64,000 nt of DNA from Lamellibrachia columna. Its lineage: Eukaryota; Annelida; Polychaeta; Sabellida; Siboglinidae. The notes under the pieces were generated by a model, which ran no database searches, was not told the origin of the DNA, and saw only the letters and a list, made by a program, of their open reading frames with translations. Below, piece after piece: positions 37,704 to 49,369 of this stretch (its first letter is position 1; each line of letters opens with the position of its first letter). The stretch covers positions 13,220,282 to 13,284,281 of the forward strand of contig OY759262.1 of the NCBI GenBank assembly GCA_963662155.1, written 5' to 3'. Both the position numbers and the translations under genes were made by a program.

Positions 37704-40076
37704 TCATGTGTTGTCACTGTCTTCATCTGTACTGCTGTCTTCATATTCGACCTGTCGTCTGTTGGGGTTCACCATCACCATGTCGAGCCCCGCATCGTCT
37801 GAGTCCTCATCACTTGGTGGCAGCATGTCACTGGGTATAATCCCTTCAGTCGAGTGATGTTCACTGGCAAAGGTGGACGGCCTATAATGGGGCAGTGGTT
37901 AGGATATCAGAACATATATATTGTTGCTAATGGTTGAGACTAGGGGAAATTAAGTTGCAAAGTTAATTATTAAAATTCTTTATAACTTCTGTTTCATCAT
38001 GTGAAAAATAGCTTTCAATTTCAAACTTAATTATTTTTTTTACAATTTACACTTAACTATCAATTCTTCCTTCATGTTATTTCAATTGATTCTTTTAAAT
38101 GAACAATTTAACTGTTTCAGTTAAATTAATGTATTGCTTCAGTTACATTATCATTGAAATTGCTGCAGTTAAATTAACGATTAAAAATACAATATCTCAC
38201 AACTATCCTGTTACTGTCCTTCCTGTCTAATGTCTTCATGAGACCTTAAATCTCATCTTTTGGACTAGTGACTGGGAAAGATGTCATTTATATGAACTGC
38301 CTAAAAGGAAGCAAGTTTTTGGGAAGAAAACATGCACAGTGTTCATATACAACAGCGAGACTTATGCCACATTGCATTCTGCACACGCATTAAGCATGCT
38401 ATGATGTACTGCCCAATGATAGTGTAGAAGATGCAGAAGGAACTGCTGTGGTCCACCAAAACTTGATTTGTATTATTTAGTAACAACTTACAGTACTTTT
38501 TTTTTGACAAGTTGAAAATGTTGCTTGCTTTATTCATCCTGTCTGACAAGTGGACTTACTTGTATTATTTATCCTTTAACAAGACAAGATTTTATACGAT
38601 TTGTCATCCAAGCCAAAGGCCCAGATGGCAAGTGGACAAGGAAGCCTTATTCTGGTGGACAAACCTTATCCTGGTGGACAAGTGGATTTTCTTTATTTAT
38701 CCTGGTGGACAAGTGAATTTTCTTTATTTATCCTGGCAGACAAGTAGACTTGCTTTAGTTACATTTCACTTAAACTGAAAATTTGACATTTTGAATTTGT
38801 TTTATTAATTTTGCACACTTTCAATACAATGAAATATGTTTGAGCAAAATATGTTATTATAAACATACATGTTTGTGTGTTGTGCGTATAATATGTATGG
38901 ATTTATATAAACCATGAAATGTTAAACAACTATTTCACTCACCAGAGCCCCTCTTGTTGTATGTATCTAATCTGGTCCTTATACAATATATGAATAATTT
39001 CTGCCTTCACTTTATCTCCCTCTTCAATTGGTTGCACCAGCACAAAATCACCTATAACATCACAATAAAAAGCGTTGATTGGCAATAGTAAAATGTCTGA
39101 ATTGGGTACAGAAGAATACTAACAAGTTAACAGGGTGCATGCATTCCTGCATGCATTCGTCATTCCTGCATGTATGACTGCATGCAAACACTATGGTCAG
39201 GCATAGGGGGAAATTTTTCATCACTGCAGCAGGGTTACACATATTTTTTACCCATACATTGATTTTCTAAAATATAATAAAATTCAGTGCACACTTTATA
39301 TTAATGTTTTTCTAGGTTGGATAAATCACTCCCATCATGACAGCTCACCTAAAATATGGTGCACCGAGAATTCCTAGTGGCTTAACTCTAAGTTAACTTG
39401 CTTAACTGCTTAACTGTCACCATTTAACAACGAAACACCAAGTGTAGTAGAAGAGATGGTATTAACTGTAACTAGCAGGTATGGCTTCTAAAAAGGAATG
39501 GGTGGTGACTAACTATGTTTGTAATATAATCAATTAAAATGTCACTGTAGTGCAAATTGGGTTAAGCCTAAGCGAATCAATTGGGTTAATACCTCGTTTT
39601 ATCCAGACGTTCTTCCTGTACTTTGTGGGCATGCTCACAAGGAATGTGTCATGCTCTGCTGTCTCAACTTCATGCAGATTATTTCCCCGGCTTGCTAGAA
39701 CCTGCACACAATTAAGCCAACCTGAATATGTGCTTCAAAGGGACTAACAGAAGATGAACTACCGGTAGGTTCACTCAAAATGAATTTTTTTTAGTTTGTA
39801 CCATAAAATATACTTTACATGTTCAAACTACTTAGACATCTAACATGCTTGCAAATTTGTGTATTAAATTTATATGAGAACTTTTGGAAGACTCTTATTT
39901 ATCATGCACTCTTTAAACATTTGCAATACTGAAACCACAGACATAAGTGCAACTGGCGTTAAGGCCTTTTACTGCAGCAGCAGGATTACCTTAACGATCT
40001 GTTTGTCACCTTCGGGCAAGACGTAGTCATTAAGCACTTCTTTGGTAACATGCTTTCTTTTTGTAGCTTTAGACAT
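37704..40076 (-). CDS. EIF1AD: EIF1AD (eIF1A-domain protein, haponin), complete
   Basis: Exons on the minus strand are 40076-39990, 39701-39593, 39051-38943 and 37881-37704 (87 + 109 + 109 + 178 nt, 160 residues), all GT-AG with phases 0, 1, 2. The product starts [20 protein letters not shown], then [40 protein letters not shown] and [20 protein letters not shown], with a Trp at the last exon junction and an acidic C-terminus containing [20 protein letters not shown]. This order and length (human about 165) match EIF1AD across its whole length. It has an S1-like OB fold related to eIF1A (about residues 5-105) followed by a disordered acidic tail; the family is nuclear and not a core initiation factor as far as I know. 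A LINE 3' end lies in intron 3, and an almost intact LINE starts about 45 bp upstream of the start codon. Confidence 0.97.
38585..38662 (-). mobile_element. LINE 3'-end fragment in EIF1AD intron 3
   Basis: The block CCAAGCCAAAGGCCCAGATG then GCAAGTGGACAAGGAAGCC is the reverse complement of the 3' end of the LINE at 40120-43530 (GGCTTCCTTGTCCACTTGCC on the plus strand at 43467). It is a severely 5'-truncated insertion, antisense to that LINE. GTGGACAAGT-rich short repeats follow to about 38750. Confidence 0.8.
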
Positions 40077-40130
40077 GATGTTTCATTCATGCGTTAAAGA
40101 CAGTCTACCAACAGAAAAAGTAGCATAACT

Positions 40131-40568
40131 GAGAGGGTAAAAAACATCGTAGGCTCGGGTAAGGGTGGATATGTTTTAGTACACGTAGGGACAAATAACG
40201 TAGAGAGTGAGGGTACAACTGCCATAGTTAGGAAATATAGGCAGTTGGTCAGAACACTAAAACAGACGCGGGTTGAGCAGGTAATACTGTCAGGGATTTT
40301 ACCTGTAATGGGCAGGAGGGGTCACAAATATCGAAATTGTCGGGGGATGGCAATTAACAGGTTAGTCCAGAAACTATGTAGGGAAGAGGAAGTTGGATTT
40401 GTGGATTTATGGGGAAGTTTTGTTGGGAGGGCTGATGTGTACATGAAGGATGGGCTTCATTTAAGTGGAAAGGGGGTGGCAGTATTCGCGGACAAACTTT
40501 CAGCAGCAGTAGATAGTGACTTGGGTACAATGACAAATATTTTTGGAAGTAAACATTCTTTAAACTAG
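40131..40568 (+). pseudogene. LINE ORF1 SGNH-esterase domain, 5'-truncated
   Basis: The frame reads ERVKNIVGSGKGGYVLVHVG then TNNVESEGTTAIV, LSGILPVMGRRGHKYRN and VYMKDGLHLSGKGVAVFADK. GTNN and DGLHLSxxG are blocks III and V of the SGNH hydrolase/esterase domain common in ORF1 of CR1/L2-type LINEs. The block I (GDS) part is missing because the copy begins inside the domain. It ends 24 bp before the ORF2 start. Confidence 0.82.
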
Positions 40569-40592
40569 AAGTGCAGGGGGGGTTACCTAGAG

Positions 40593-43443
40593 GTGTCTCA
40601 AGCAGAACAAGAGGCCACTAGCACAGATAAACCAATATCAAATCATCCGAAAAACATCTCTGAAAAAGGTTATAGATGTGTATGTTTAAATGCAAGGAGC
40701 ATAGTAAATAAGAAAAACGAATTAAACATTATGGTAGAAGATATTGACCCTCACATAATTGGTATAACTGAATCATGGGCCAACATAGATATAACAGATG
40801 CTGAATTAGGACTGACAGGATATGTAATGTTTAGGAAAGATCGAATAGGAAGAAGGGGCGGGGGAGTTATTTTATATGTTAAAGAATCTATTCAGGCTTA
40901 TGAAATAAAACTAGAAAGGGAAGCAGATTGTGATGAAGCTGTTTGGTGCAAAATTGTTTCAGGAAATTCAAAATTAACTATTGGATTAGTTTACCGAAGT
41001 CCAAACATAAACGAAGAGGACAACACAAAAATAAAAAACGCTATAAAGGAAGTTAGTAAAGGGGAATGTATCATAATGGGAGATTTTAACCATGGACACA
41101 TACAATGTAATTCTCTAGAGAGCACAGGGATTGAGGACCAACAATTTCTATTTTTAATCCAGGATAGCTTTCTTACTCAGCACGTACTAGAACCAACCAG
41201 GGGAGAAAATGTATTAGATATAGTTTTGTCATCACAGAAAGAATTAGTGGACAATGTAAAAATATTTGAACCATTGGGTAATAGTGACCATATTCAAATA
41301 CATTTTGACATCAATGTAAAATCAGAAAGTAAAAAAATTAAAACGTACAAGAGAAACTTCCACAAAGGTAACTACAAAGATATGAGAAAATACTTAGCAA
41401 AGCTAGATTGGAATAACATGCTGATGAATAAGACCGCAATTGAATGTTGGAATATTCTAAAATATGAAATTGAGAGTATCATCGATAAATTTGTTCCCTT
41501 CCAAAAACAAGGAAAACGGTGTAGAAAGAAACACTTGTCAAAAGAGGCTATTAGAAAAATAATGGTAAAACAAACTATGTGGAGGGTTTATAGGCATACC
41601 AGAAAGGAAGAAGACTATGCAAAATACAAAGAGGCACTTAATGCAGCTACAACTGAAATCAGACAATCTAAAAGAAGCTATGAGCAAAAACTAGCATGTA
41701 ACATAAAAAATGACAGCAAGAGTTTTTATGCATATGTCAGGAGTAAACAAAACGTACAATACAAGGTTGGACCTCTAGAAGACAGTGCTGGAAATATAAT
41801 ATCACAGGGGTTTTTAATGGCGGAAGACCTAAATGGTTACTTCAGTTCAGTGTTTACCAAAGAAGATATTAGTTCATTACCAGTTGCTGATGCTAAATTT
41901 CAGGGGGCTAAATCTGACTATTTAGGTCTGTTAGTTGTAACTCCAGAATTGGTAGCTAAGAAAATAAAGGCAATGAAGGATAACAAATCACCGGGAGTGG
42001 ATGGGATTCCTCCAAAATTACTAATGGAAAAAGTAGAACAAATCAGTATACCACTTGCAAGAGTATTCAACTTGTCATTAAAAGAGGGAGTTGTTCCGTT
42101 TGAATGGAAAGAAGCAAACATCATACCATTATTTAAAAAGGGTTCGAGAAATAAGTCAGAGAATTACAGACCAGTGAGTTTAACGTCAGTGATTTGTAAA
42201 TTATTAGAAAGGTTAATTAAAGACCATATGGTGGAATTCCTCGTTAAGCATAAATTATTAAATTCATCTCAACATGGATTCCTTAAAGCGAGGTCATGCT
42301 TAACAAATATGTTATGTTTTTTGGAAGAAATCACTAAGTGGATAGACGTGGGATCGCCAGTAGATATTATCTACTTAGATTTTCAGAAAGCTTTTGACAA
42401 AGTGCCACATCAAAGATTACTACTTAAATTAAAAGCCCATGGTATCGGGGATAGCATAACTGACTGGATAGAACAATGGCTGACTGACAGAAGACAACGA
42501 GTTGTAGTAGATGGAGAAGTTTCAAATTGGAAATCGGTTTTGAGTGGGGTACCTCAAGGATCAGTATTAGGACCTATATTATTCTTAATTTATATCAATG
42601 ACTTGGACGACAGTATAACAAGTAACGTACTGAAATTTGTGGATGACACAAAACTGTTTAGAAAGGTTAATACTGATGGTGATAAACAACATTTACAAAA
42701 CGATCTAGACAGATTAGTGAAATGGTCTGAGAAATGGCAGATGCTGTTCAATTTTGGGAAATGTAAATGCCTACATACAGGACATGGGAACTTGAATGTA
42801 AACTATAAAATGGGAGATACTGTTCTGGGTACTACTGTAAAAGAAAAGGACTTAGGAGTTACAATAAGCGCTGATATGAAAGTTTCAGAGCAGTGTGGTA
42901 TTGCAGCTTCAAAGGGTAATCAAATTCTTGGATTGATTAGAAGAAACATAACATACAAGGGAAAAAAGTTAATTATACCTCTTTATAAAGCAATAGTTAG
43001 ACCTCATTTAGAATACTGTATACAAGCATGGAGACCATATCGTAAGAAGGATATAGATACGCTTGAACGCATACAAAGGAGAGCAACTAAAATGATTCCA
43101 GAACTTAGAGACCTTAGTTATGAAGAACGCCTGAAAGAATGTGGTTTAACAACTCTAGAGACAAGGAGGTTAAGAGGAGATCAGATTGAAGTTTTTAAGA
43201 TATTGAATGGGTATGAAAATATTGATAGAAATATGTTTTTCTCACTCAAGAAGGATAGCAGAACTAGAGGACGAGGTAAAATTAGTAAAGGATCAATGTA
43301 GATTGGACATCAGGAAGCACTCGTTCTCACAGAGGACAATAAATGAATGGAACAAATTGTCTACAGATTGTGTAACTGTTAGCAGCGTGAATATGTTTAA
43401 AAACAAGGTTGACACATATCTCAGGAGGGCGGGTTATAAGTAG
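40593..43443 (+). pseudogene. LINE ORF2 endonuclease-reverse transcriptase with one C-terminal frameshift
   Basis: A 902-codon frame runs from 40593 to 43301. The endonuclease occupies about residues 25-245 (LNARSIVNKK, IIGITESW, IIMGDFNHGHIQ near residue 162, NSDHIQIHFD near 230). The RT covers about 480-760, with NYRPVSLTSVICKLLERLI, IIYLDFQKAFDKVPHQRLLL, LSGVPQGSVLGPILFLIYIN and the catalytic LKFVDDTKLF near residue 681 (FVDD in place of the commoner YADD/FADD). Near 43275 one base appears lost; the other frame continues EVKLVKDQCRLDIRKHSFSQ to a stop at 43443. The length is normal for CR1/L2 ORF2. Confidence 0.93.
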
Positions 43444-43549
43444 ATGAACATTGATGGACTCTCGATAAGCCAATGGCTTCCTTGTCCACTTGCCATCTGG
43501 GCCTTTGGCTTGGATGGCAAATCTTGTTAAATATATGTGTGAGTATGAA

Positions 43550-43614
43550 AGTGTTTGTTTGTTTGTTTGTGTGTGTGCACGCGCGCGCACGCGTGTGTGT
43601 GCATGTTTGTGTAT

Positions 43615-43656
<42 letters not shown>

Positions 43657-43675
43657 TGTGTGTGTGTGTTGCAAA
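43550..43675. repeat. (TG)n microsatellite after the LINE
   Basis: TTTG/GTGT-rich and CGCG-rich sequence leads into (TG)n at 43620-43669. It may have begun as the LINE's 3' short repeats. Confidence 0.95.
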
Positions 43676-44139
43676 TAATAAAAGATGGCATACTTAATGG
43701 AAGAAGTAATTCTACAGATATAGAAGACAAAACAAGGAATCTAAGCCTATGCCAACAAACTTTACTTAGCAACTTTAGTATATCAACAGAATATCCAATC
43801 AATATTTTGTGTTTGTTGTGATTAAGAAGTCAGCACGGTAATACCGAAATACTTCTACCATAAATCGCTTAACAAATGTTTGGCATCAATATATAAATAA
43901 AAAAATTGTGATGTATATTGCACACGGCAGTAATATTTATTTTGTGGCATGTTACATCTTGTATTGTAACTACACCTAACTGTCATGTGATTCAAGACTT
44001 TCTCCAAAATCATAAACTAAAAATTGTCGTATTTAAATTTTTTATTATGGAGACGAAAATGTCCAGTTCAAAATTGAACAGAACCCTGGGTACAAAACTG
44101 CCACAGTATGAAATGATTGGAAAGGGTTGGAAGTGCTGG

Positions 44140-44420
44140 AATCAAAAGTGCTATGTCCATATAAATTATTGTATGTATATCACTAAAGTTGCTTGACAAT
44201 AACCATGTATAAATATAAAATCATGAATTTTTATGATAAAACCCGTAACATCATGCACGGGTGGTTGGTTTCGGAAATTATCGCTCATAATCAATTATTT
44301 TGAGCATATTTCTTCTGCTTCTTGACTCCAATATGCAGATCAAGGAATACAAGACATGTGAAACGGTTCGTGCATGTCAGTTTTAAATCTAGTAACTAGT
44401 TCCGAACTTCTAAACCGATT
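44140..44420. repeat. Dispersed repeat, copy 2 (partner at 34030-34570)
   Basis: It shares ordered blocks with 34030-34570 (GTATATCACTAAAGTTGCTT, ATTTCTTCTGCTTCTTGAC, ATGTGAAACGGTT, TAGTTCCG) in the same orientation, but the interior is shorter. It is followed by a (GCATAGCCATA)n-like stretch at about 44570-44690. Confidence 0.65.
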
Positions 44421-44689
44421 TTGGCACGGAAGTCCTGAATCAGTTGCCTTGTATGTTTTCAACTTCAAGCCAGAGGAACTCCACTCCTAGACCTAGTCAT
44501 ACTGGATGGTTGACTCTGCCTAAGGATAAGGCTAAGCCATATTGGCATTTATTATTGGCTAGCCTGAATTATTGCATAGCCATAGCATAGACTAAGTGAC
44601 ACAGGCATAGGCTATACAATGGCATGGGCCTGGCATAGCCATAGCCATAGGGCCGAAAGGCATAGCCATAGCATAGGCTACTAGGCATA

Positions 44690-46110
44690 TTCCCCATGGG
44701 TACTGGTCATAACGGCGACAGATCCAAAACGGCGACAACCAAAACGGCGACAACCAAAACGGCGACAAATCCAAAACGGCGACTAACCAAAACGGCGACA
44801 ATCCAAAACGGCGACATCCTTGGTCAAAACGGCGACAAGTCGAATCGAAACGGCGACACCCAATGGTCAAAACGGCGACAAACTTTGGTCAAAACGGCGA
44901 CAAACCAAAACGGCGACACAAATAAATAATCATCGTGTATAAGCGTCACGTACTCGTATACCCGATGTGGATAAACCCTGATGTGAGTACGTACACTTGG
45001 TTAAATTAAATTATGTTATAAGTGACACAAATAAATAATAGAAATGTATAGCTTTGGCATGCGTCTCCGTTTCGATTGTCGCCGTTTTTTTTTTTTTTTT
45101 TTTTTTATGTTGTCTCTCATTAGTCAAAAATGTAATATTAAATTGCGAATATTATTCAGCTTGCATGTCACATCAAAACTGTGGTTAAATTTATAATATA
45201 TTTCATTTCATTGTGAACAAAAGACAGCAATCAGCATATAATTGGGAATGAGCGGCCAGGCGCCGTTCCTGCTATTGAGTGAGCGGAGCTGGAATGTATA
45301 ACATGTTGTAGCGGAGTAACCAATAGACGCGTGCCTAGGAACAACGAAGGTCAGAGGTCCACAAAATATGAGTAATCCGAGTACGGTTTCTCCAGACTGA
45401 ATAGTCACGAAATAATCTTGTTGTATCTCTTATAATGTTTAACTTACATTATAGGTTTCATTACGCTAATTATTTCAACCGTAACGTTAACGAACACGAA
45501 CAACTTGTAATAACGACTTTTAGAACTATTACATATATAAATGTGCACTGGAATATTGCACGACACCAAATTACATCATATATCCAATCAACAAAATTGA
45601 AAAACATGGATTTAGGAGTCATTGTAGACATTAAGCTGTCCTTTGAAAGTCACATTAACCAAATTGTAAACAAAGCAACAAAGATTACAAAAATAATTCG
45701 ATGAACTTTCCAATTCCTAGACAAAGATACGTTTTTGCCATTTTATTTACTGGTTTCAGCACTACACTGGTCCGTGCACCTTGGCACACGCTGCCACAAG
45801 CTGGTCGATGGTGCGCTCCTCCGCTACGTATTCGTTCCACAGCTTAAACAAACGAGCTTGATAGCGTATGTATGTCACCCGCCGTTTTGACCAATGGTTG
45901 TCGCCGTTTTGACCAATGGTTGTCGCCGTTTTGACCAATGGTTGTCGCCGTTTTGACTTATGCCTTGTCGCCGTTTTGACCACGATTGTCGCCGTTTTGG
46001 TTGTCGCCGTGTTGGCTTGTCGCCGTTTTGGTTGTCGCCGTTTTGGATCTGTCGCCGTTTTGGTTGTCGCCGTTTCGACTTGTCGCCGTTCTGACCTGTA
46101 TCCTATGAAT
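44690..46110. mobile_element. Foldback-like element with CGGCGAC repeat arms
   Basis: The left arm (44712-44920) holds about 13 copies of a ~15-bp unit AAAACGGCGACAACC. The right arm (45887-46096) holds about 11 copies of the exact inverse (GTCGCCGTTTTGG). Outer borders are also inverse-related (TACTGGTCATAACGGCGACA on the left, inverse of GTCGCCGTTCTGACCTGTAT on the right). A lone GTCGCCG(T)n lies at 45080-45106. The middle (44930-45880) is non-coding apart from a LINE scrap. This is the layout of foldback elements. Confidence 0.75.
45588..45760 (+). pseudogene. Short LINE RT fragment (family A)
   Basis: The frame KNMDLGVIVDIKLSFESHIN then QIVNKATKITKIIR continues after a stop as TFQFLDKDTFLPFY. 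It matches the thumb region of the LINE copies at 5040-6240 and 49370-52375. It lies inside the foldback-like element. Confidence 0.8.
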
Positions 46111-46417
46111 CCTTCCCCATATGGCATGCAGCATATACTATCATAATATTAGACAATAGACATAGCCCTTGATAATTAATAACAAAACGATGGTTACTAA
46201 ATTAGAGTGTCACGCGCATTTATATAATACAACCAAATGATAACAAATTAATCACAGAGTCAGAGGCACAGTCCTTTTCGAATTTCCTCACTGTCCTACA
46301 AATAGTTGAGGTGTTGAGTACCACATATTATCGACCACAACGATGCAATGATGACAACAATACAATTGATCATGGCATATTTCCATAGTTTCCACTCCCA
46401 TTCATTTTATGAAAATA

Positions 46418-46481
46418 AATCACATACTTTTAAAAAGAAACCCTGAAAGAAATCACATACTTTTAAAAAGAAACCCTGAAA
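46418..46481. repeat. 32-bp tandem duplication
   Basis: AATCACATACTTTTAAAAAG plus AAACCCTGAAAG is present twice in a row without differences. The surrounding 46110-46580 has no other recognisable feature. Confidence 0.9.
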
Positions 46482-46589
46482 GTTGATGTAGTACGATGAG
46501 TAGGAAACATTTGTTCCGTCAACATCATCATGCGCGAGCAGTTCCAGTGTCACTAGAAATAGTTCACCAGTGAAAATATAAAATCTACT

Positions 46590-47175
46590 TTTATTGCTAG
46601 AGTCCAAAAAAGCTTGTTCACGCTATCGAACAGCTGTACGCAAAAGCCAGCAGTGCAGTACTCGTGCAAAGCAAAATAGATGGTTCCACACATCAGCAAT
46701 ATAGCCTGGGCCCCAACACTCAATAGAGACCAACAGATGATTGAGAACATTCAACGACGAACAATGAAGCTATAGTCCCAGAACTGAAGAACCTCGAATA
46801 TGGTGACAGGCTCAGGGGGCTTAAACTCCCAAGCCTCTACTATAGAAGAGCAAGAGGAGACATGATTGAAACGTACAAATATTTCCATGGAATCTTTAAA
46901 ATTGATAGAATGCCACTAGAGCTGGTCAACACTACGGTAACCAGGGGACACAGCCTGCAACTCAAGAAAGAACGTGTGACTGCAAGGCAACGAAGGCATT
47001 GCTTCAGGCACAGGGTAGTAAACCGGTGGAACACCCTCACAGAGTATGTAGTTTCAGCACCTTCGTTAAATATTTTCAACTCAAGATTAGACAAATTCTG
47101 GTGTGCTTACAGTTTTGAACAAAATGACAACTTCCCACCCATATGCGCACAAACAATTGTCAAGACCAGCTAAAA
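46590..47175 (+). pseudogene. LINE RT C-terminal fragment
   Basis: Frames carry LRGLKLPSLYYRRARGDMIE, TYKYFHGIFKIDR, TRGHSLQLKKERVTARQRRH and CFRHRVVNRWNTLTEYVVSA, ending PSLNIFNSRLDKFW. RRxRGDMIEVYK and RVVxxWNxLPxxVV are standard C-terminal blocks of CR1/jockey-type RTs. Upstream, an AWAPTLNRDQQMIENIQRR-like frame lies at about 46705-46760. It is a 5'-truncated dead copy. Confidence 0.82.
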
Positions 47176-47203
47176 GGCTACTAGATTAGAAGAGCTGAAG
47201 AGG

Positions 47204-47368
<165 letters not shown>

Positions 47369-47369
47369 T

Positions 47370-47497
47370 GTATCAATCAGTCGGAGTCCGTCAAGGATGC
47401 CTCTTGTCACCTACACTATTCAACATATTCCTGGAACGAATAATGACAGATGCACTGGAAAACCACACCGCACCGTTAACATTGGAGGACGCCCGTA

Positions 47498-47548
<51 letters not shown>

Positions 47549-48045
47549 TGCCAATTAATGGACAAGAACTGAAAACAGTGAAACTGTTTAAATACCTCGG
47601 GCCATCATCAGTGACGAGGGATCCAAGACCGAAATCCTTACAAGGTCTGCACAACCATCAACAGCATTGGCAAAACTGAAACCAATTTGGAGTGACAAGA
47701 ACATATATAGCGCTGAAATCCAAATGAAGCTCGTACATGCACTGCATGCATCCTTTTCATCTTCCTGTATGCATGTGAATCATGGACCCTCACAGCAGAA
47801 CTACAAATTTAAGGAAGATCGCAGCAATGGAAATGAGATGCTTCCAAAAAATTATCGGCATATCATGGTGTATTTCTTCATTAGTGACCACGTCACTAAT
47901 AAAACCATCGCTCAACACGTGGGTCACTGTGAAGACCTTTTGACCACAGTGAAGAAGAGGAAGCTGGGATGATATATGGGCATGTGACGAGATCAAGTGG
48001 ACTCTCTAAAACAATCCTTCAGGGGACAGTGCAGGGGAAAATAAG
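47370..48045 (+). pseudogene. LINE RT fragment with a (TA)n tract in place of part of the palm
   Basis: The frame SVGVRQGCLLSPTLFNIFLE then RIMTDALENH is the RT VRQGCxxSPxLFN box. It runs into (TA)n at 47501-47547 and resumes in frame as LPINGQELKTVKLFKYLG, the FKYLG thumb box. The usual YADD-containing segment between these boxes is missing and replaced by the (TA)n tract. Degraded tail pieces such as MRCFQKIIGIS follow to about 48045. Confidence 0.8.
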
Positions 48046-48149
48046 ACGAGGTAGGTAGTTAGACGTTGCATTAATTGTTTCATGTAGGTCATAGCGTCAA
48101 CATTTACTAAAACAGCCATGTAATCATGTGCCCATAACAGTAAAATTCC

Positions 48150-48253
48150 TAATGCACTACTGTTTAATTCCACATATCACAATTTAATACGCCCTATACA
48201 TTCGTGTCAAACAATAAACAGGAAGGTCAGCTGTGGTATTGTCCCACTACAGT
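48150..48253 (-). mobile_element. Fragment of the inverted-end MITE family (copy C)
   Basis: Reading the minus strand, GGGACAATACCACAGCTGAC, CTTCCTGTTTATTGTTTGAC and ACGAATGTA match the left end of the copy at 29636-30090. Only about 100 bp of one end survive. Confidence 0.75.
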
Positions 48254-48469
48254 AGGAAGAGGTATGTAGAGGCACACATTTCGTCATACACTGCTTGCGG
48301 AAGTTAAGTCTGTCGAAAAGCCGCGAAATTAGTTTTGTTTCAAGTCTCAAGATTTAAAACTGACTTAGCCAAGAGTTAGAGGCTGTGTAGATCGTCTTGG
48401 AAATTGCTCAGGTAAGTCATCGTTATGTTAGCCTTATTGGTCGTCCTTTAACTGCTCGTAACAGTATTT

Positions 48470-48770
48470 TGTCGTTTTGCAAATAGCGGTTGATCACTGG
48501 CCTGAAAAGCGTGCCATGTATGATGTTAAATTACAGACGTTATCACCCGGGCGTTATTACTGCCCGCCCCGTCCGGTTATGTCACAAGAATATTCATCAC
48601 AAGTCACTTATGTCAATAGGATCAAACAATGGAAACCAAGGAGAGAGAAAAAAGACTAAACAATGTCATAATTTTTAACCTTCCTAAGTCAAATTCACAA
48701 CTTAAATCCAACAGACTGAAGCACGACAGGGAATCAGGACTGGAACTTAAAAAAGTCCTGACGAGAAACT
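48470..48770 (+). pseudogene. LINE ORF1-like fragment
   Basis: From about 48630 one frame reads METKEREKRLNNVIIFNLPK then SNSQLKSNRLKHDRESGLEL before a stop. This is the coiled-coil to RRM-like start of an ORF1 as found in CR1/jockey-type LINEs. It probably belongs to the family A copy that resumes at 49370. The preceding CAG|GTAAGTCATC donor-like site (48412) and acceptor-like site (about 48486) may be chance or may mark an unannotated exon pair. Confidence 0.55.
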
Positions 48771-48844
48771 AGTTTCTTTTTTACTAGGCCTAATATACGA
48801 CATATTATATAAACAAAATATACGTATATTAAACATATAGATAG

Positions 48845-49330
48845 TCACAAGAAAACATAACACCAATATAAATTAATAGAACAACGTTTAATTAGAAATA
48901 TAAAACAAGAAAACCGATCACACTGCAAATCTTCAACATAGAGATCGTCGCCCCAAGTGTCCACCCCCACTACTCTGGTCTCTGCGACAGTCTCCACCCG
49001 TTTCACTAAACCAGTGAATCCGGGACGCTGCCTCTTCACCGTCCAGATCTGGAAGTCTTCCTCGTATGAAAGCATTCTTAACTATTAGCAGACAGCACTT
49101 CGGTTGCGTCAACACGGTCCGCATATGGGCGATAATCGCCGACTTCGCGTGATCGTTCGCAGTCACGAAGTCCATCTGACACTTTGGCAGCAACATCAAT
49201 CTTTGGTGGTTGGCAGATATCTCGTATTTGCCAAGTCGTACTCGGGCTTGGCGCAGTCCTTCCCGGTAACAAACGCGTTCTTTGCTTTCACATGCACGTA
49301 AACTTTGCAGTGAAACACATGACTTTTGCT
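48845..49330 (-). other. CpG-rich block with open minus-strand frames, unrecognised
   Basis: Minus-strand frames of 64-88 codons overlap here, including ANHQRLMLLPKCQMDFVTAN and VKNAFIRGRLPDLDGEEAAS. An ATTAAA signal lies on the minus strand at about 48885. The base composition is richer in CpG than the flanking LINE pieces. I recognise no family. It might be a degraded transposon ORF or an unannotated exon. Confidence 0.25.
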
Positions 49331-49369
49331 ATTGTATTAGCAACTACTGGAAGAAAAATACGTACCACA

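Larger units (their letters stand above)
40120..43530 (+). mobile_element. Nearly intact CR1/L2-like LINE in the EIF1AD-BANF1 interval
   Basis: The element runs from a truncated ORF1 esterase domain at about 40120 to a 3' end shared with the 38585 fragment. It keeps one 902-codon endonuclease-RT frame with a single frameshift near its end, so it is young compared with the other LINEs here. It is 5'-truncated, as ORF1 lacks its N-terminus. No poly(A) tail is seen, as is usual for CR1-type elements that end in short repeats. Confidence 0.92.
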
